A DNA stretch of 64,000 bases, taken from Zizania palustris (taxonomy: Eukaryota; Streptophyta; Magnoliopsida; Poales; Poaceae). Positions 1-10,697 of the stretch are shown here, piece by piece. The translations under genes and the position numbers were made by a program. The DNA lies in assembly GCA_019279435.1 (NCBI GenBank), contig JAAALK010000289.1, positions 45,139,164 through 45,203,163 of the forward strand. Reading direction: 5' to 3'. The notes beneath the pieces are model-generated. The model was not told where the DNA came from. It ran no database searches and saw only the letters and a program-made list of their open reading frames with translations. How positions within the stretch are numbered: position 1 is the stretch's first letter; each line of letters begins with the position of its first letter.

Positions 1-1098
1 GCGGAAGCTGCGAAGCCGTGGTGATCCACTCCGGAGGTGTTGGTGTGAAGGCCCAAGGGCTTTGACGGCTTCGGCTCAAAACCGTCACTGTATCGAAGGC
101 TGACTTCGGTGAAGCGAAGGCCATCTGGCTCAAGGCTTCTCACCGAAGCTACCGCACCCCTCGCGTGCGAAGGGGGGCTTCGGAAAGGTCAAAGGCTGCA
201 AGTCTGACAGTGTCTGCTCTGCAAAAAGCTGACGCTGTCCCCTCTGCAAAGGCTGACAGAGAAGCCTCCAATAAAGTTGACTACCTTTTGTACCCCTCAG
301 TTCTGTAGAGACAAAACCAATGTAAACCCTAGGGGTAAAGTAGTCAATTCCTTTGGGTGAACTGTGGGCTATAAATATGGGGGCTCGATAGGTAACATTC
401 AACACTTTGAGCATTTACTGTTGAGCTCCTGTAGCCACACACTTCGTTGTATTCATCCAGAGAGTTCATTTTCTGTGTTCCTTGTTCAAGCGGCGAAGTC
501 CTGCTTCTGTGTGCTTTTTGCTTGAGCTCGCTTTACATACCTCGCTAGTTGTAGTACACCGAAGCCTGTCTAGGCGAAGGGTGTTTTGTGCGAAGTGTGT
601 TTTTTCAGTGTGCTGTCGCTCTGTGTAACAGGAGGCTAGACCTCACTGCTTACTAGCGAAGCCCTGAGCGAAGCCCGTTTTGCTTCTTGTGTCGAAGCCC
701 CTAGCGAAGTCGATTAGTGTGCGTTTAGACCTTCGTGTACGAAGCCCAGCACCAGTTGCTGCTGCCAAGTACTTGGTCGAAGTCCTCAGAGGGTCATCCA
801 CTCTTGCGAAGCGTGAAGTGTGAAGCCTGCTCGAAGCACCATGTGTGCGGAGCCTGCACTGACTTAGCAGAGTAGATTTTCGAGGGTTGTAAGTGGAGCG
901 AAGTCTTCTTGGCTTCGAACTTTTTGACCTGCGAAGCCTGTGTTCGGAGCTGTCAAAGGACCTCCGAACCAGACCTTCGAAGGTAGTGTTCGAAGCCTGT
1001 TCCGCAGAAGACAGAACTAAAACCGAAGGCTAGTTTTTAGCCCGAAATTTTAAAAGCTCCCATTCAGCCCCCCTCTGGTCGCCGTTTCCGGTCCAACA
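1..1098 (+). repeat. 5' LTR, partial (3' 1098 bp of about 1981)
   Basis: Bases 1-1098 align without net gap to 8785-9882 of the 3' LTR. I counted about 20 mismatches, roughly 98.2% identity. It ends in gtccaaca, immediately followed by the primer binding site. Fourteen of the 20 differences are transitions and seven of those fall in CpG dinucleotides, as expected from deamination of methylated cytosine in a silenced element. Confidence 0.95.
370..377 (+). promoter_or_regulatory. LTR TATA box (5' LTR)
   Basis: TATAAATA lies in the LTR after the CGAAG-rich U3 region, where a retrotransposon promoter is expected. The identical motif sits at 9154-9161 in the 3' LTR. Transcription would start about 30 bp downstream and run into gag. 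Confidence 0.7.
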
Positions 1099-1100
1099 AT

Positions 1101-1118
1101 TGGTATCAGAGCGGGTTA
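1101..1118 (+). other. Primer binding site (initiator tRNA-Met type)
   Basis: TGGTATCAGAGCGGGTTA begins two bases after the LTR end. TGGTATCAGAGC is the usual plant initiator-methionine tRNA complement used to prime minus-strand DNA synthesis in copia and many gypsy elements. It fixes the LTR 3' boundary at 1098. Confidence 0.9.
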
Positions 1119-1162
1119 AGATCACCAGTTGACCTTAACTGGTTTTGTGATCTTTTGGCAAC

Positions 1163-3514
1163 ATGGATAGAGGTAGTAAAATTCCTCTGTTCGATGGGAC
1201 TGATTTTGCATACTCGAAGGTGCGCATGGAGACTTACTTGTTAAGCCAAGGAAATGCAATTTGGGAGATTGTGGACTCACAATACTCCATCCCTGATACT
1301 CGCACCACTCAAACAGAAAAAGATCAGTATAACGCCAACTCCAAGGCTAGGAATATACTGTTCATTGGTTTGAGCCGGAGTGAGTTTGATAGGGTGCAGC
1401 ACCTTAGGACTGCTAGGGAAATTTGGACCACTCTCACTATTTTTCATGAGGGCTCTACTCAGATCAAGGCCAGGCGCCAAAGCACATACAATCAACAGTA
1501 TCAGCTGTTTGTGCAGGCACCTGATGAATCTATAGATGCCATGTTTTCACGCTTTGATGCTATAGTGAGTAACTTGCGGTCCAACGGGACGCTTGCTTAC
1601 AATGATCATGATAGGGCTATCAAGCTTCTCTATGATCTTGACCGTAGCATATGGGAAGTGAAGATATCCAGCATTGAGGAGTCTGCAGGTTATGACACAT
1701 TGACCTGTGATGAGCTCTTCAGCAAGCTGAAGTCCACAGAGATTGCCAAGTCATCTCTTGTTGTGCACAGAAGCTCTTTGCCACAGCCATTGGCATTGGT
1801 TTCTAGCACTAGCCGTGGCACTGCTGCAGAACCAAGCACATCTGGTACTTGTGTTCTTGTAGATGGTTTTGCTTTGTCCTCCCTGGTCTCTGTCACAAAG
1901 GAGCAGGTGGACACTCTAGATGATGATGAGCTTGCTCTCATTGCACGGAGGTTCACCCGTTTTCACCATGAGAGACTGGATCAGAGGAGAAGTGGATTTA
2001 GTGGTTGCTTTGAATGCGGTGACACTTCTCACATCAAGGCTAATTGCCCAAAACTCAAAAAGAGAGATGAGAGTGAGCGCCCTAAATACCACAAGGAGAG
2101 GAAACCCTTTGTGAAGGGCAAGCGCGGCAAGATGGCTAAGAAAGTAGCCAAGGCCGCTTCCAGAGCATTTGTTGCTGCTCTCAGCGACATCGACACTTCC
2201 TCAACTGAGGAGTCGAGCTCTGAGGAGGAGGAGTCCCCAAAGAAGGAGGACAAGAAAGACAAGAAGGGACGAGACTTCACCGGCCTTTGCTTCATGGCCG
2301 ACAGCGATCACAACGGCGATGAGCTTGACTCATCTGAGGTACTTCTATCATCTGACCAGCTATTAATTAAATTAGATGAGCTGAATGAAGTAGTTCTTGG
2401 TCAGGATAGATTACTTGTGCAAGCCGCTAGAGAAAGAAAAGACCTTAGACTTAGGCTAGAATCTGTATCTACTGAATATGTCATGCTTAAGTCTAAAGTT
2501 AATGATGCTGAATGTGATTCTTGTACCACTGTCATGGGTGAGCTTGCTCAGTTGCGTTCTGTACATGCTCAAACTTTTTCTGAGCTTGAGACTGCACAGA
2601 AACAGCTTTTGGAGGTGGATTCTAGACCTCATGATATTATTGAATGCATGAACTGTTCTTTATTACGCGATAGCATTAATTTACGTGATAAACATGTTCA
2701 TGATTTAGAGGCTAGATTGGAGAGGGCCGGTAGTTCTAGGGATGTGCAACCTGTTTGTGACACTTGCATTACCCTTAAGGACCAACTAGCCACTGTTAGA
2801 GAGCGGGTTGAGAACCTCATGACTGAAAATGAATACCTTCTTTCTGTGGTTAATAAATGCACTGAGGGAAAGGGTAGGATGGATTTGCTCTTGGCCAAGA
2901 CCAAGATGTGTGCTGACAGAGCAGGGTTAGCTCTAGGTTTGGGTTTTGAGAGGATACCATCAGAAAGTGAAAACAAAACTGTTTTTACCTCTCCCACTAC
3001 CCTAGAGAAAGAGAGAGCTCTGTTAGACACCCCATCAGCCAAAAAGCCTACCCAACCACCAAAGAAAGCCACACCTCCTGCCAAGAAAAATCCTCCCAAG
3101 AAAACCACTCAGAATAAGCCCAAGGAGCCTATGAGAGTTGCTCCTGTGACCCATGAGAGTGCCCCTAGGAGAGTTTTTCACTGTTTTTACTGTCAGCGCG
3201 CGGGTCATTTGGTTGGGTTCTATTTTCATCGCATCAAGGATGAGCGACGCTCTCAGGCGATGAGTTACCAGGACATGCATTACCCATCTTTAGGTATGCA
3301 TGAGTCTGAGTTTTACTATCGTCCTGCTTTTGAGGCTCCTCGTGCTTCTCGGAGAGGTTTTGCTCCTCGAGGTGTTCACCATGTTCCATATGGTGTTAGA
3401 CCTCGGGCGAGTAGCTTTGTACCTCGTCAGAGTAGGAGACCTCGCCATGCTTTTCGATCACAGCATGTAGGTAGACCTCGCACTTTGCATCATTCTGATT
3501 ATCATGTGCGTTAG
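1163..3514 (+). CDS. Retrotransposon gag polyprotein (783 aa)
   Basis: Gag is the capsid/nucleocapsid precursor of the Sirevirus-like element. The N-terminal ~250 residues look like the copia gag fold (UBN2-type, starting MDRGSKIPLFDGTDF). A zinc knuckle CFECGDTSHIKANC (CX2CX4HX4C) lies at residues 282-295, followed by a Lys-rich then acidic Ser/Glu stretch. Residues about 400-600 are Leu/Glu/Lys-rich and look coiled-coil. A Pro/Lys-rich linker precedes a second knuckle at residues 674-687, whose last zinc ligand is Tyr instead of Cys. The ATG at 1163 is the first in frame after the primer site. The frame stops with TAG at 3512-3514, before the protease, which lies in another frame. The length fits Sirevirus gag, which is longer than in other copia lineages. 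Confidence 0.85.
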   Translation: MDRGSKIPLFDGTDFAYSKVRMETYLLSQGNAIWEIVDSQYSIPDTRTTQTEKDQYNANSKARNILFIGLSRSEFDRVQHLRTAREIWTTLTIFHEGSTQIKARRQSTYNQQYQLFVQAPDESIDAMFSRFDAIVSNLRSNGTLAYNDHDRAIKLLYDLDRSIWEVKISSIEESAGYDTLTCDELFSKLKSTEIAKSSLVVHRSSLPQPLALVSSTSRGTAAEPSTSGTCVLVDGFALSSLVSVTKEQVDTLDDDELALIARRFTRFHHERLDQRRSGFSGCFECGDTSHIKANCPKLKKRDESERPKYHKERKPFVKGKRGKMAKKVAKAASRAFVAALSDIDTSSTEESSSEEEESPKKEDKKDKKGRDFTGLCFMADSDHNGDELDSSEVLLSSDQLLIKLDELNEVVLGQDRLLVQAARERKDLRLRLESVSTEYVMLKSKVNDAECDSCTTVMGELAQLRSVHAQTFSELETAQKQLLEVDSRPHDIIECMNCSLLRDSINLRDKHVHDLEARLERAGSSRDVQPVCDTCITLKDQLATVRERVENLMTENEYLLSVVNKCTEGKGRMDLLLAKTKMCADRAGLALGLGFERIPSESENKTVFTSPTTLEKERALLDTPSAKKPTQPPKKATPPAKKNPPKKTTQNKPKEPMRVAPVTHESAPRRVFHCFYCQRAGHLVGFYFHRIKDERRSQAMSYQDMHYPSLGMHESEFYYRPAFEAPRASRRGFAPRGVHHVPYGVRPRASSFVPRQSRRPRHAFRSQHVGRPRTLHHSDYHVR

Positions 3515-3620
3515 ACCATCTACTTTTACTGCGCCTACTACTCGTGTCACTCAGTGCTGGATGCCTCGTCATTATTTCACTCACCCCATCACTGAGTGAT
3601 CGAGATATTCTTATCATGTG

Positions 3621-4490
3621 TAGGCGACAGATCGAGGCTTGGAGGGCACGTGGATCATGGACTCCGGTTGTTCGCGCCACATGACCGGAGATGCAGCATG
3701 ATTCTCCAGCCTCACCACAACCAAGCAAAGGGAACATATCACCTTCGAAAACAATCGAAGGAGTAGAGTGAAAGGTAAAGGTGTGGTAAGAATTAATTCG
3801 AATTTCACTCTCAAAGATGTTGCTTTGGTTGAGAACCTGGGATACAATTTGCTATCTGTATCTCAGTTGCTTGATGAGGGCTTCGAAGTGCGATTTCATC
3901 GCGATACTTCGCAAGTGCTCAATTCTGATGGCGTTGTGGTGTGTAAGATCTTTAGAGTAGGGAGAGTTTTTGGAGCTGACTTTTCTGAGTCATCTGGATC
4001 TTCTCATTGTCTTGTTGCACATTCGACTTCTGAGCTTTGGAAGTGGCATAGGAGACTAGGGCAAATGAGCTTTGAGTTGCTCGCTCGTCTGAGCGCCCTA
4101 GGTCTGATCCGAGGATTGCCCAAGCTCAAGTTTGAGAAGAATTTAGTTTGCGCTCCTTGTCGACATGGAAAAATGATTGCTGCTTCGCATTCGCCAGTCA
4201 CCACAGTGATGACTGAACAACCCGGAGAACTTCTCCACATGGACATTGTAGGTCCTTCTCGGGTTAGTTCTTTAGGCGGCAAGTGGTATGTATTAGTTAT
4301 TGTCGACGATTTCTCTCGTTACTCTTGGGTCTTCTTTCTTGCCAGCAAGGATGAAGTGTTTTCACATTTTCGGAGCTTGGCCTTGAGACTTTTCACTGAA
4401 CTCCCTGGTGCATTGAAATTCATTCGAAGTGATAATGGCACGGAGTTCAAAATAGTCTCTTTGTTGACTTTTGCATGGAGCATGGCATAG
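3621..4490 (+). pseudogene. Broken protease and N-terminal half of integrase (pol fragment)
   Basis: This frame holds the copia aspartic protease motif WIMDSGCSRHMTGD at 3651-3692, followed within a few codons by an in-frame TGA at 3699-3701. Beyond the stop the same frame continues as protease C-terminus (LGYNLLSVSQL) and integrase: the HHCC region near 4030-4160 (LWKWHRRLGQM, then CAPCRHGKM) and the catalytic-core start ([20 protein letters not shown]). It ends at a frameshift near 4450, after which the integrase continues one frame over. The region is also out of frame with gag and is preceded by TAG at 3621. The stops and shifts show a non-functional copy. Family identity is certain from the motifs; the damage is read directly from the sequence. 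Confidence 0.85.
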
Positions 4491-6790
4491 AACATCAATT
4501 CTCTGCTCTGCGGGTTCCTCAACAGAACGGTGTTGTTGAGAGGAAGAACCGCACTTTGGTTGAGATGGCTAGGACGATGCTTGATGAGCATAGGACTCCT
4601 AGAAAATTCTGGGCTGAGGCCATGAACACTGCATGTTACATCTCAAACCGTATTTTCTTGCGCTCAATTTTAAACTTGACATCTTATGAGCTGCGTTTTG
4701 GGAGACAGCCCAAGGTTACTCATCTTCGAGTTTTTGGCTGTCGCTGCTTTATCCTAAAACGTGGTAACTTGGATAAATTTGAGTCGCGATTTTCTGACGG
4801 GATCTTTTTGGGTTACACAACACATGGTCATTCTTATCGTGTTTATAACTTGGAAACTAACACTGTCATCGAGTCATGTGATGTGACTTTTGATGAATCA
4901 ACCCCCTCTGTTAGTTCTGCATTTGAACAGGCAAATGAACACGACATGGAACAGACCATCTTCGAAGAAGAAGATCCCGGAGAATTCGAGGATGAACCCC
5001 TGCTACCCTCGACATCAACCCCCGAAGCCGACCCCGCTTCAACCACTTCGGCACGAGGTCCCGAAGCGACTACCTCAACATCGGTCATCTTGGACCACTC
5101 CAACGCACAAGTTGAGGGGGAGACTGCATCCCGCCGCGAGGCTCCACATCATGTTCAAAGGATGCACCCTCCCGAGCAGATCATTGGTGAGCTTGATCAA
5201 AGGGTAACACGTTCTCATGCTAATTTCATTGATTCCGCTTTTGTTGCTTCTTTCGAGCCCTTAGATGTTAGTCATGCACTTTCTGATTCTAGTTGGATCA
5301 ATGCCATGCATGAAGAGCTTGAAAATTTTGAGAGAAACCAAGTCTGGTCTTTAGTTGATCCTCCACAAAATGTTCATTTCATTGGAACAAAATGGATTTT
5401 CAAAAATAAACAAGGGGAGGATGGGACTATAGTTAGAAACAAGGCTAGACTTGTAGCTCAGGGCTTTTCTCAACTAGAAGGGATTGATTTTACTGAAACT
5501 TTTGCACCTGTTGCTCGCCTTGAGGCCATTAGGATTTTTCTTGCCTTTGCGACATCCCGGGGATTCAAACTCTATCAAATGGATGTCAAAAGTGCTTTTC
5601 TTAATGGCTTCATAGGTGAAGATGTTTATGTAAAACAACCCCCTGGTTTTGAAAACCCCAAGTACCCACATAAAGTCCTTAAACTTCATAAGGCTCTTTA
5701 TGGACTCAAGCAGGCCCCTCGGGCATGGTATGATAGACTTAAGTCTTTTCTGCTTGAGCAGGGGTATTTGATGGGCTCTGTTGATAAAACTCTGTTTACT
5801 CTCAAGCATGGCAAAGATTTCCTCCTAGTGCAGATTTATGTGGATGATATCATCTTTGGTGGCTCTTCTCATGCTTTGGTTGCCGAGTTTGCAGATACCA
5901 TGAGCAGGGAGTTTGAAATGTCCATGATGGGTGAACTCACCTTTTTCCTTGGTTTGCAAATCAAGCAAAGCAAACAAGGTACTTTTGTCCACCAGACAAA
6001 GTACACCAAGGACCTGCTCAAGAAATTCGACATGGCAGATGCGAAGCCCCTCGCCACTCCAATGGCTACATCTGTAGCATTGGATCCTGACGAAGATGGA
6101 GAAGCCGTGGATCAGAAGGAGTTTCGAAGCATGATCGGCTCCCTCCTCTACTTGACTGCTACGAGGCCCGACATACACTTCGCTGTGTGTCTGTGCGCTC
6201 GTTTTCAGGCTTCACCACGAGCTTCGCTCCGCCAAGCGGTAAAACGCATACTCAGGTATCTCAAACATACCCTTGAATTTGGCATATGGTATTCAGCGTC
6301 TTCATCTTTATGTCTTCGAGGTTATTCCGATGCGGAATTTGCTGGGTGTAGAATTGATAGAAAAAGTACCTCTGGTACTTGTCATTTTCTGGGTACTTCT
6401 CTGGTTTGCTGGTCTTCCCGCAAACAGTCTAGTGTTGCACAATCAACGGCTGAGGCCGAATATGTTGCTGCAGCTAGCTGTTGCTATCAGATTTTGTGGA
6501 TGGTTTCCACTTTGCGGGATTTCGGGTTAGAGTATAAGAGTGTTCCACTTTTCTGTGATAACACTAGTGCTATTTGTATTACAAACAACCCGGTTCAGCA
6601 CTCCAGAACCAAACACATTGATGTGCGGTATCATTTTCTCAGAGATCACAATGAGAAGGGTGATATTGAACTTCAATATGTTGATACCCAACACCAGCTT
6701 GCCGACATTTTCACAAAACCCCTCGATGCTTCTCGATTTGCCTACTTACGTGGGGAACTTGGTATTTGTCATCCTTACGGCATTTTGTGA
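4475..6790 (+). CDS. Integrase C-terminus, reverse transcriptase and RNase H (771 aa open frame of a broken pol)
   Basis: The frame opens inside integrase: [19 protein letters not shown] is the core end with the catalytic Glu. After an acidic, Pro-rich linker (residues about 150-240) the reverse transcriptase starts near residue 280. It shows [45 protein letters not shown] and the active-site box YVDDIIFGG. RNase H follows with SDAEFAG, the box [21 protein letters not shown] and a C-terminal [14 protein letters not shown]. The frame stops at 6788-6790. The ATG at 4475 is internal; the coding sense enters from the frameshift near 4450, so this is the intact 3' part of a damaged pol and not an independent gene. 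Reverse transcriptase and RNase H have no visible break. Confidence 0.9.
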   Translation: MEHGIEHQFSALRVPQQNGVVERKNRTLVEMARTMLDEHRTPRKFWAEAMNTACYISNRIFLRSILNLTSYELRFGRQPKVTHLRVFGCRCFILKRGNLDKFESRFSDGIFLGYTTHGHSYRVYNLETNTVIESCDVTFDESTPSVSSAFEQANEHDMEQTIFEEEDPGEFEDEPLLPSTSTPEADPASTTSARGPEATTSTSVILDHSNAQVEGETASRREAPHHVQRMHPPEQIIGELDQRVTRSHANFIDSAFVASFEPLDVSHALSDSSWINAMHEELENFERNQVWSLVDPPQNVHFIGTKWIFKNKQGEDGTIVRNKARLVAQGFSQLEGIDFTETFAPVARLEAIRIFLAFATSRGFKLYQMDVKSAFLNGFIGEDVYVKQPPGFENPKYPHKVLKLHKALYGLKQAPRAWYDRLKSFLLEQGYLMGSVDKTLFTLKHGKDFLLVQIYVDDIIFGGSSHALVAEFADTMSREFEMSMMGELTFFLGLQIKQSKQGTFVHQTKYTKDLLKKFDMADAKPLATPMATSVALDPDEDGEAVDQKEFRSMIGSLLYLTATRPDIHFAVCLCARFQASPRASLRQAVKRILRYLKHTLEFGIWYSASSSLCLRGYSDAEFAGCRIDRKSTSGTCHFLGTSLVCWSSRKQSSVAQSTAEAEYVAAASCCYQILWMVSTLRDFGLEYKSVPLFCDNTSAICITNNPVQHSRTKHIDVRYHFLRDHNEKGDIELQYVDTQHQLADIFTKPLDASRFAYLRGELGICHPYGIL

Positions 6791-7901
6791 GGGGGAGCTG
6801 ATTTTGTTTACCTTGCATATGCTCACTGTGTGCTAAATTGCATTTACATCTTTTGCACTTATATGTCTGCTTATAATTCATAAAATCGTGTCAGCTCAGC
6901 TCTTTTTAATTAATCTGAAACATTCATGTGCATGATGTTTTCTTTTCCTAATCAAATCATGCTCACTGCTTAGTCTTGAATCTAGCATGTTTAGGCGGGA
7001 CTACTTTAGCTATCTTTTATCTGCTTGATAGCAAGACACATTTCTTTGGATGCTAAAAATTGCAACTTGAAAAATTGTTCTACATTTTCATGGATATTCA
7101 TAAAATGCCAAACAACTGGCTCACTTAGTTAAAATCAAAAACTCCATGATTTGCATGCTTCAAGTTAAAAGATCCAGGTGGGTTTGTTTGTCGCACTACT
7201 CTATCCTAGACCGCTTACCATTGCACCTTGGTCTGAACTGGGATAGTGTAGTGTATGCCGAAATCATTGCCTTAAGCTTCTGATGGCTTTCATGCCTAGG
7301 CTTGGCCTGATTGGAAAGTATAAGGTGGACAAACAAATAACCCCTGGCATTCATAAAAGATCAACAAAATTCATTAATCATCAAGTTTGCTTTTCATGCT
7401 CCATTTGAACTGGACTTGTCTGTCTAGAGTAGAAATTGACTAGCTTTGCGCAGTCCCTGCTTTTACTTGTCTAGTTTCCTTGACTAAGTGGTGATGCTTT
7501 TATTCCAAAAATTGATCAAATCACATGCTTCATCATGTTTTTAGAGAATATTAATTGGAGCTGAGCCCATGATCATTGGTGTTATAATTGGCATATTTTT
7601 GCTTTCTATGTCTCTGCAATTCTGCTCATTTCCAAGCTATGCATCTTTTTCATGCTCCTTGATGCTTGCATTTCCAAAGGGGGAGAAAATTTGACATAAA
7701 GGGGGGAAATGTTCTTTGTTGCCAAAGGGGGAAAACTTAACTCAGGGGGAGTTTTTATCTGATAAAGGGGGAGAAAAATTCTTTTGTCAAGTGACATGAT
7801 TTGGCTCTTTTCTGAGTTTTTATGGTCACTGGTGTGCTGAAAAGTTCTTAAATTTTCTTGGATTTAAAGTTGGTTGTCAATGCACTCATCAAGGGGGAGA
7901 T
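6791..7901 (+). other. 3' non-coding region of the copia element with polypurine-tract array
   Basis: This is 1.1 kb between the pol stop and the 3' LTR with no convincing ORF; no env-like frame is visible. The last 225 bp carry six G-rich purine tracts of the form AAAGGGGGAG, at about 7676, 7698, 7724, 7744, 7764 and 7891. The last (7891-7900) abuts the LTR and is the expected primer for plus-strand synthesis. Repeated polypurine tracts here are a known Sirevirus trait. Confidence 0.8.
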
Positions 7902-9882
7902 TGAGAAACCAAGGGTTGGTTTCAGTATGTGTGATGAGTGATTGACAGGCTTTTAACCTCTGTTCGAAGGGGTACCTCCGGAAGGGGTTCGGAGGTTGGA
8001 CCTCCGAAGGGTGTTCGGAGGTGGTTTCACCGAAGGGTGTTCGGTGGGTTGGTTGCTGCAGCTGTTGCAGCGGAGTGTGCTCGTCGGAGGGGTCCGACAG
8101 TACACGATGACTGGGTGTGTACCGAAGGCTTCGGTACTTTGGGCGGTACACCGGAGTGTGTGCCGGAGGTTGCTAACCCGGAGAGGTCTCCGGAGTACTG
8201 GATACACTTGTCTGCTTGTCTGTGGTGCGCAGGGACTTCGGAGGCGACGGACAGGTTCGTGGCAGGTGAACCTGGGTCAAGCGGGATGCTTGATTCCAGG
8301 GGAGCGGGGAGCTCCGTCACGGTGGCTGCGAAGGGGTCCGGGTCGGTCCTCGGGTCGAGGTGCGCCAGGTGAAGGCAGAGAGTGCGGAGCGTGGCTCCGG
8401 GTGAAGGTACTCCGAGACAAAGTCCTCGGAGGTGAGGCACTTCGAAGGTACTCCGGATGGAGTGACTTCGGAGTTGGATGGATCAAGTCCTCTGCGGAGG
8501 CAAAGGTTTCGAAGTGTGCTCCAAAGGGAGACATTCGAAGGTACCCGACGAAGGTCTCAGAAGTCGAAGCGCATCGAAGGCATGGTCCGGGTGAGGCTCG
8601 TCGAGGAGTGTGCTCGGGGAGAGACACTGCGACGAAGGGCTCATGGAATGCTTCGTGCGGAGGCCTTGGACGAAAGAGGGACTTCGAAGGGTGGTACTCC
8701 GAAGGTGGGGCTTCAGAGTGTGGTTGTCTTGTGGTACTTCGGCCTGCATGGCTTCGGTACACGGACTGACGGAGTTCGAGCTGGGCGGAAGCTGCGAAGC
8801 CATGGTGATCCACTCCGGAGGTGTTGGTGTGAAGGCCCAAGGGCTTTGACGGCTTCGGCTCAAAACCGTCACTCTATCGAAGGCTGACTTCGGTGAAGCG
8901 AAGGCCATCTGGCTCAAGGCTTCTCACCGAAGCTACCGCACCCCTCGCGTGCGAAGGGGGGCTTCGGAAAGGTCAAAGGCTGCAAGTCTGACAGTGTCTG
9001 CTCTGCAAAAAGCTGGCGCTGTCCCCTCTGCAAAGGCTGACAGAGAAGCCTCCAATAAATTTGACTACCTTTTGTACCCCTCAGTTCTGTAGAGACAAAA
9101 CCAATGTAAACCCTAGGGGTAAAGTAGTCAATTCCTTTGGGTGAACTGTGGGCTATAAATATGGGGGCTCGGTAGGTAACATTCAACACTTTGAGCATTT
9201 ACTGTTGAGCTCCTGTAGCCACACACTTCGTTGTATTCATCCAGAGAGTTCATTTTCTGTGTTCCTTGTTCAAGCGGCGAAGTCCTGCTTCTGTGTGCTT
9301 TTTGCTTGAGCTCGCTTTACATACCTCGCTAGTTGTAGTACACCGAAACCTGTCTAGGCGAAGGGTGTTTTGTGCAAAGTGTGTTTTTTCAGTGTGCTGT
9401 CGCTCTGTGTAACAGGAGGCCAGACCTCACTGCTTACTAGCGAAGCCCTGAGCGAAGCCCGTTTTGCTTCTTGTGTCGAAGCCCCTAGCGAAGTCGATTA
9501 GTGTGCGTTTAGACCTTCGTGTACGAAGCCCAGCACCAGTTGCTGCTGCCAAGTACTTGGTCAAAGTCCTCAGAGGGTCGTCCACTCTTGCGAAGGGTGA
9601 AGTGCGAAGCCTGCTCGAAGCACCCTGTGTGCGGAGCCTGCACTGACTTAGCAGAGTAGATTTTTGAGGGTTGTAAGTGGAGCGAAGTCTTCTTGGCTTC
9701 GAACTTTTGGACCTGCGAAGCCTGTGTTCGGAGCTGTCAAAGGACCTCCGAACCAGACCTTCAAAGGTAGTGTTCGAAGCTTGTTCCGCAGAAGACAGAA
9801 CTAAAACCGAAGGCTAGTTTTTAGCCCGAAATTTTAGAAGCTCCCATTCACCCCCCCTCTGGTCGTCGTTTCCGGTCCAACA
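7902..9882 (+). repeat. 3' LTR, complete (1981 bp)
   Basis: It begins TGAGAAACC directly after the polypurine tract at 7891-7900 and ends GGTCCAACA at 9882, giving TG...CA ends. The TATA box is at 9154-9161. From 7960 to 9100 it is packed with CGAAG/CTTCG and TCCGA/TCGGA words in both orientations. That creates many spurious open frames on both strands, which I discount as coding. The last 1098 bp match the partial 5' LTR. Confidence 0.95.
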
Positions 9883-10345
9883 TGCTACAGATGAGCATGT
9901 GCGGTGACGCACGGTGATCTGGTCAACCATACCATACGAACTGTCGGCCCAAGCGGACAAAGGCCATTGTTAGTTGGCTAAAGACGAGAGGGTGAATGAC
10001 CTCAACCATTGTATGCCGAGGATGAGGTCATATCTATCTTGAGAGAGGCCCAAGCATGTCATTGTTGATGCTAAAGTGGACACCATACCAGAGGCCCAAG
10101 TTCATCACCCATTCACCATTGGTGACCATGACGTGGGCCCCAAAGTCTAACAAGGAGATAGCCGAGTCGTCTGGTGTGTCATCGACTAGCATGTCGTCGC
10201 TACACGAGTCAATCTCTATGATGAAGAGGTGCTTGCACTATCGGTTATGCCTAGGGATGAACTTCTCATCACAATTGAAGTAGAGGCCCTGCTCATGGTG
10301 TGACTACAACTTGGGCGAAGAGAAGGTCCTGTGCTAGGGCTAGCC
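9883..10345 (-). pseudogene. Ty3/gypsy retrotransposon relic: gag zinc knuckle and protease
   Basis: Read on the minus strand, about 10270-10310 gives a decayed gypsy nucleocapsid motif (GLYFNCDEKFIPRHNR, where the family has GLCFxCDEKxxPGHxC). Further along, about 10020-10150 gives the protease segment DFGAHVMVTNGEWV and DLILGIQWLRS, matching the gypsy pattern VxVANG...DVVLGxxWL. Stops and lost cysteines show it is dead. It predates the elements inserted beside it. Its downstream pol appears to have been lost at the junction with the copia LTR at 9882. Confidence 0.8.
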
Positions 10346-10373
10346 GACTGTCGACATCACGTCAATGCAGAGC

Positions 10374-10526
10374 CAGTACTTAGGCTGGGGGTTCCCAGAA
10401 ACCCCGGTCTAATTTTTTTTAGTTATTAGTAGCAAATTTTTACCCTTTGTGCACCCCCTTGAGTCCAATATGGTGTACCCCGTAAAGTGATGCACCCCCC
10501 TCGGTTTTTCTCTAGCTCCGCCACTG
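10374..10526. mobile_element. hAT-like MITE (CAGTGGCGGAGC-type terminus)
   Basis: The right end reads TCTAGCTCCGCCACTG, the reverse complement of the CAGTGGCGGAGCTAGA terminus common among grass hAT MITEs. The left end CAGTACTTAGGC is a diverged partner. Its C-rich interior interrupts the gypsy relic. I see no clean target duplication, so the left boundary is approximate. Confidence 0.5.
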
Positions 10527-10697
10527 CGATGAAGTATGTTGGCACAAACTCGATTGTGATGCAGCACAGGCGGGTTGTGGCCTGTGGGAGGGTGGCCGCT
10601 CATTTCTCATAGGCTTGAGTGAGGCTAACTGCTGCCTAGAGTGATTCCTAGTGCTAGAGCTCCACGTCTTTCTTTAGAGGATCTTGCAAGACATGAG

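Larger units (their letters stand above)
1..9882 (+). mobile_element. Ty1/copia LTR retrotransposon, Sirevirus-like (5' end cut by window)
   Basis: An LTR retrotransposon read left to right: partial 5' LTR, tRNA-Met-type primer binding site, long gag, protease, integrase, reverse transcriptase, RNase H, a 1.1-kb non-coding stretch with repeated polypurine tracts, and a full 3' LTR. Integrase before reverse transcriptase and the YVDD box make it Ty1/copia. A very long gag with a coiled-coil-rich middle, multiple polypurine tracts before the 3' LTR and LTRs dense in short CG-containing inverted words are features known from Sireviruses (maize Ji/Opie, soybean SIRE), so that lineage is inferred. 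The pol reading frame is broken in three places, so this copy cannot make a full polyprotein. The base-1 side lies outside the window, so the target duplication cannot be checked; the 3' flank begins tgcta. Confidence 0.95.

Noticed and set aside
130..414. 94-codon minus-strand frame in the LTR, repeated at 8914-9198
   Set aside because: Present twice only because the LTR is present twice. It runs antisense through the LTR promoter and has no known domain.
2698..3280. Minus-strand frames antisense to gag
   Set aside because: Shadows of the real gag frame with Gly/Leu-rich, biased translation.
7938..8917. Several overlapping 130-260-codon open frames on both strands within the 3' LTR
   Set aside because: They lie in the CGAAG-rich U3 region and arise from its base composition. 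No domain, no codon bias, and they occur on both strands at once.
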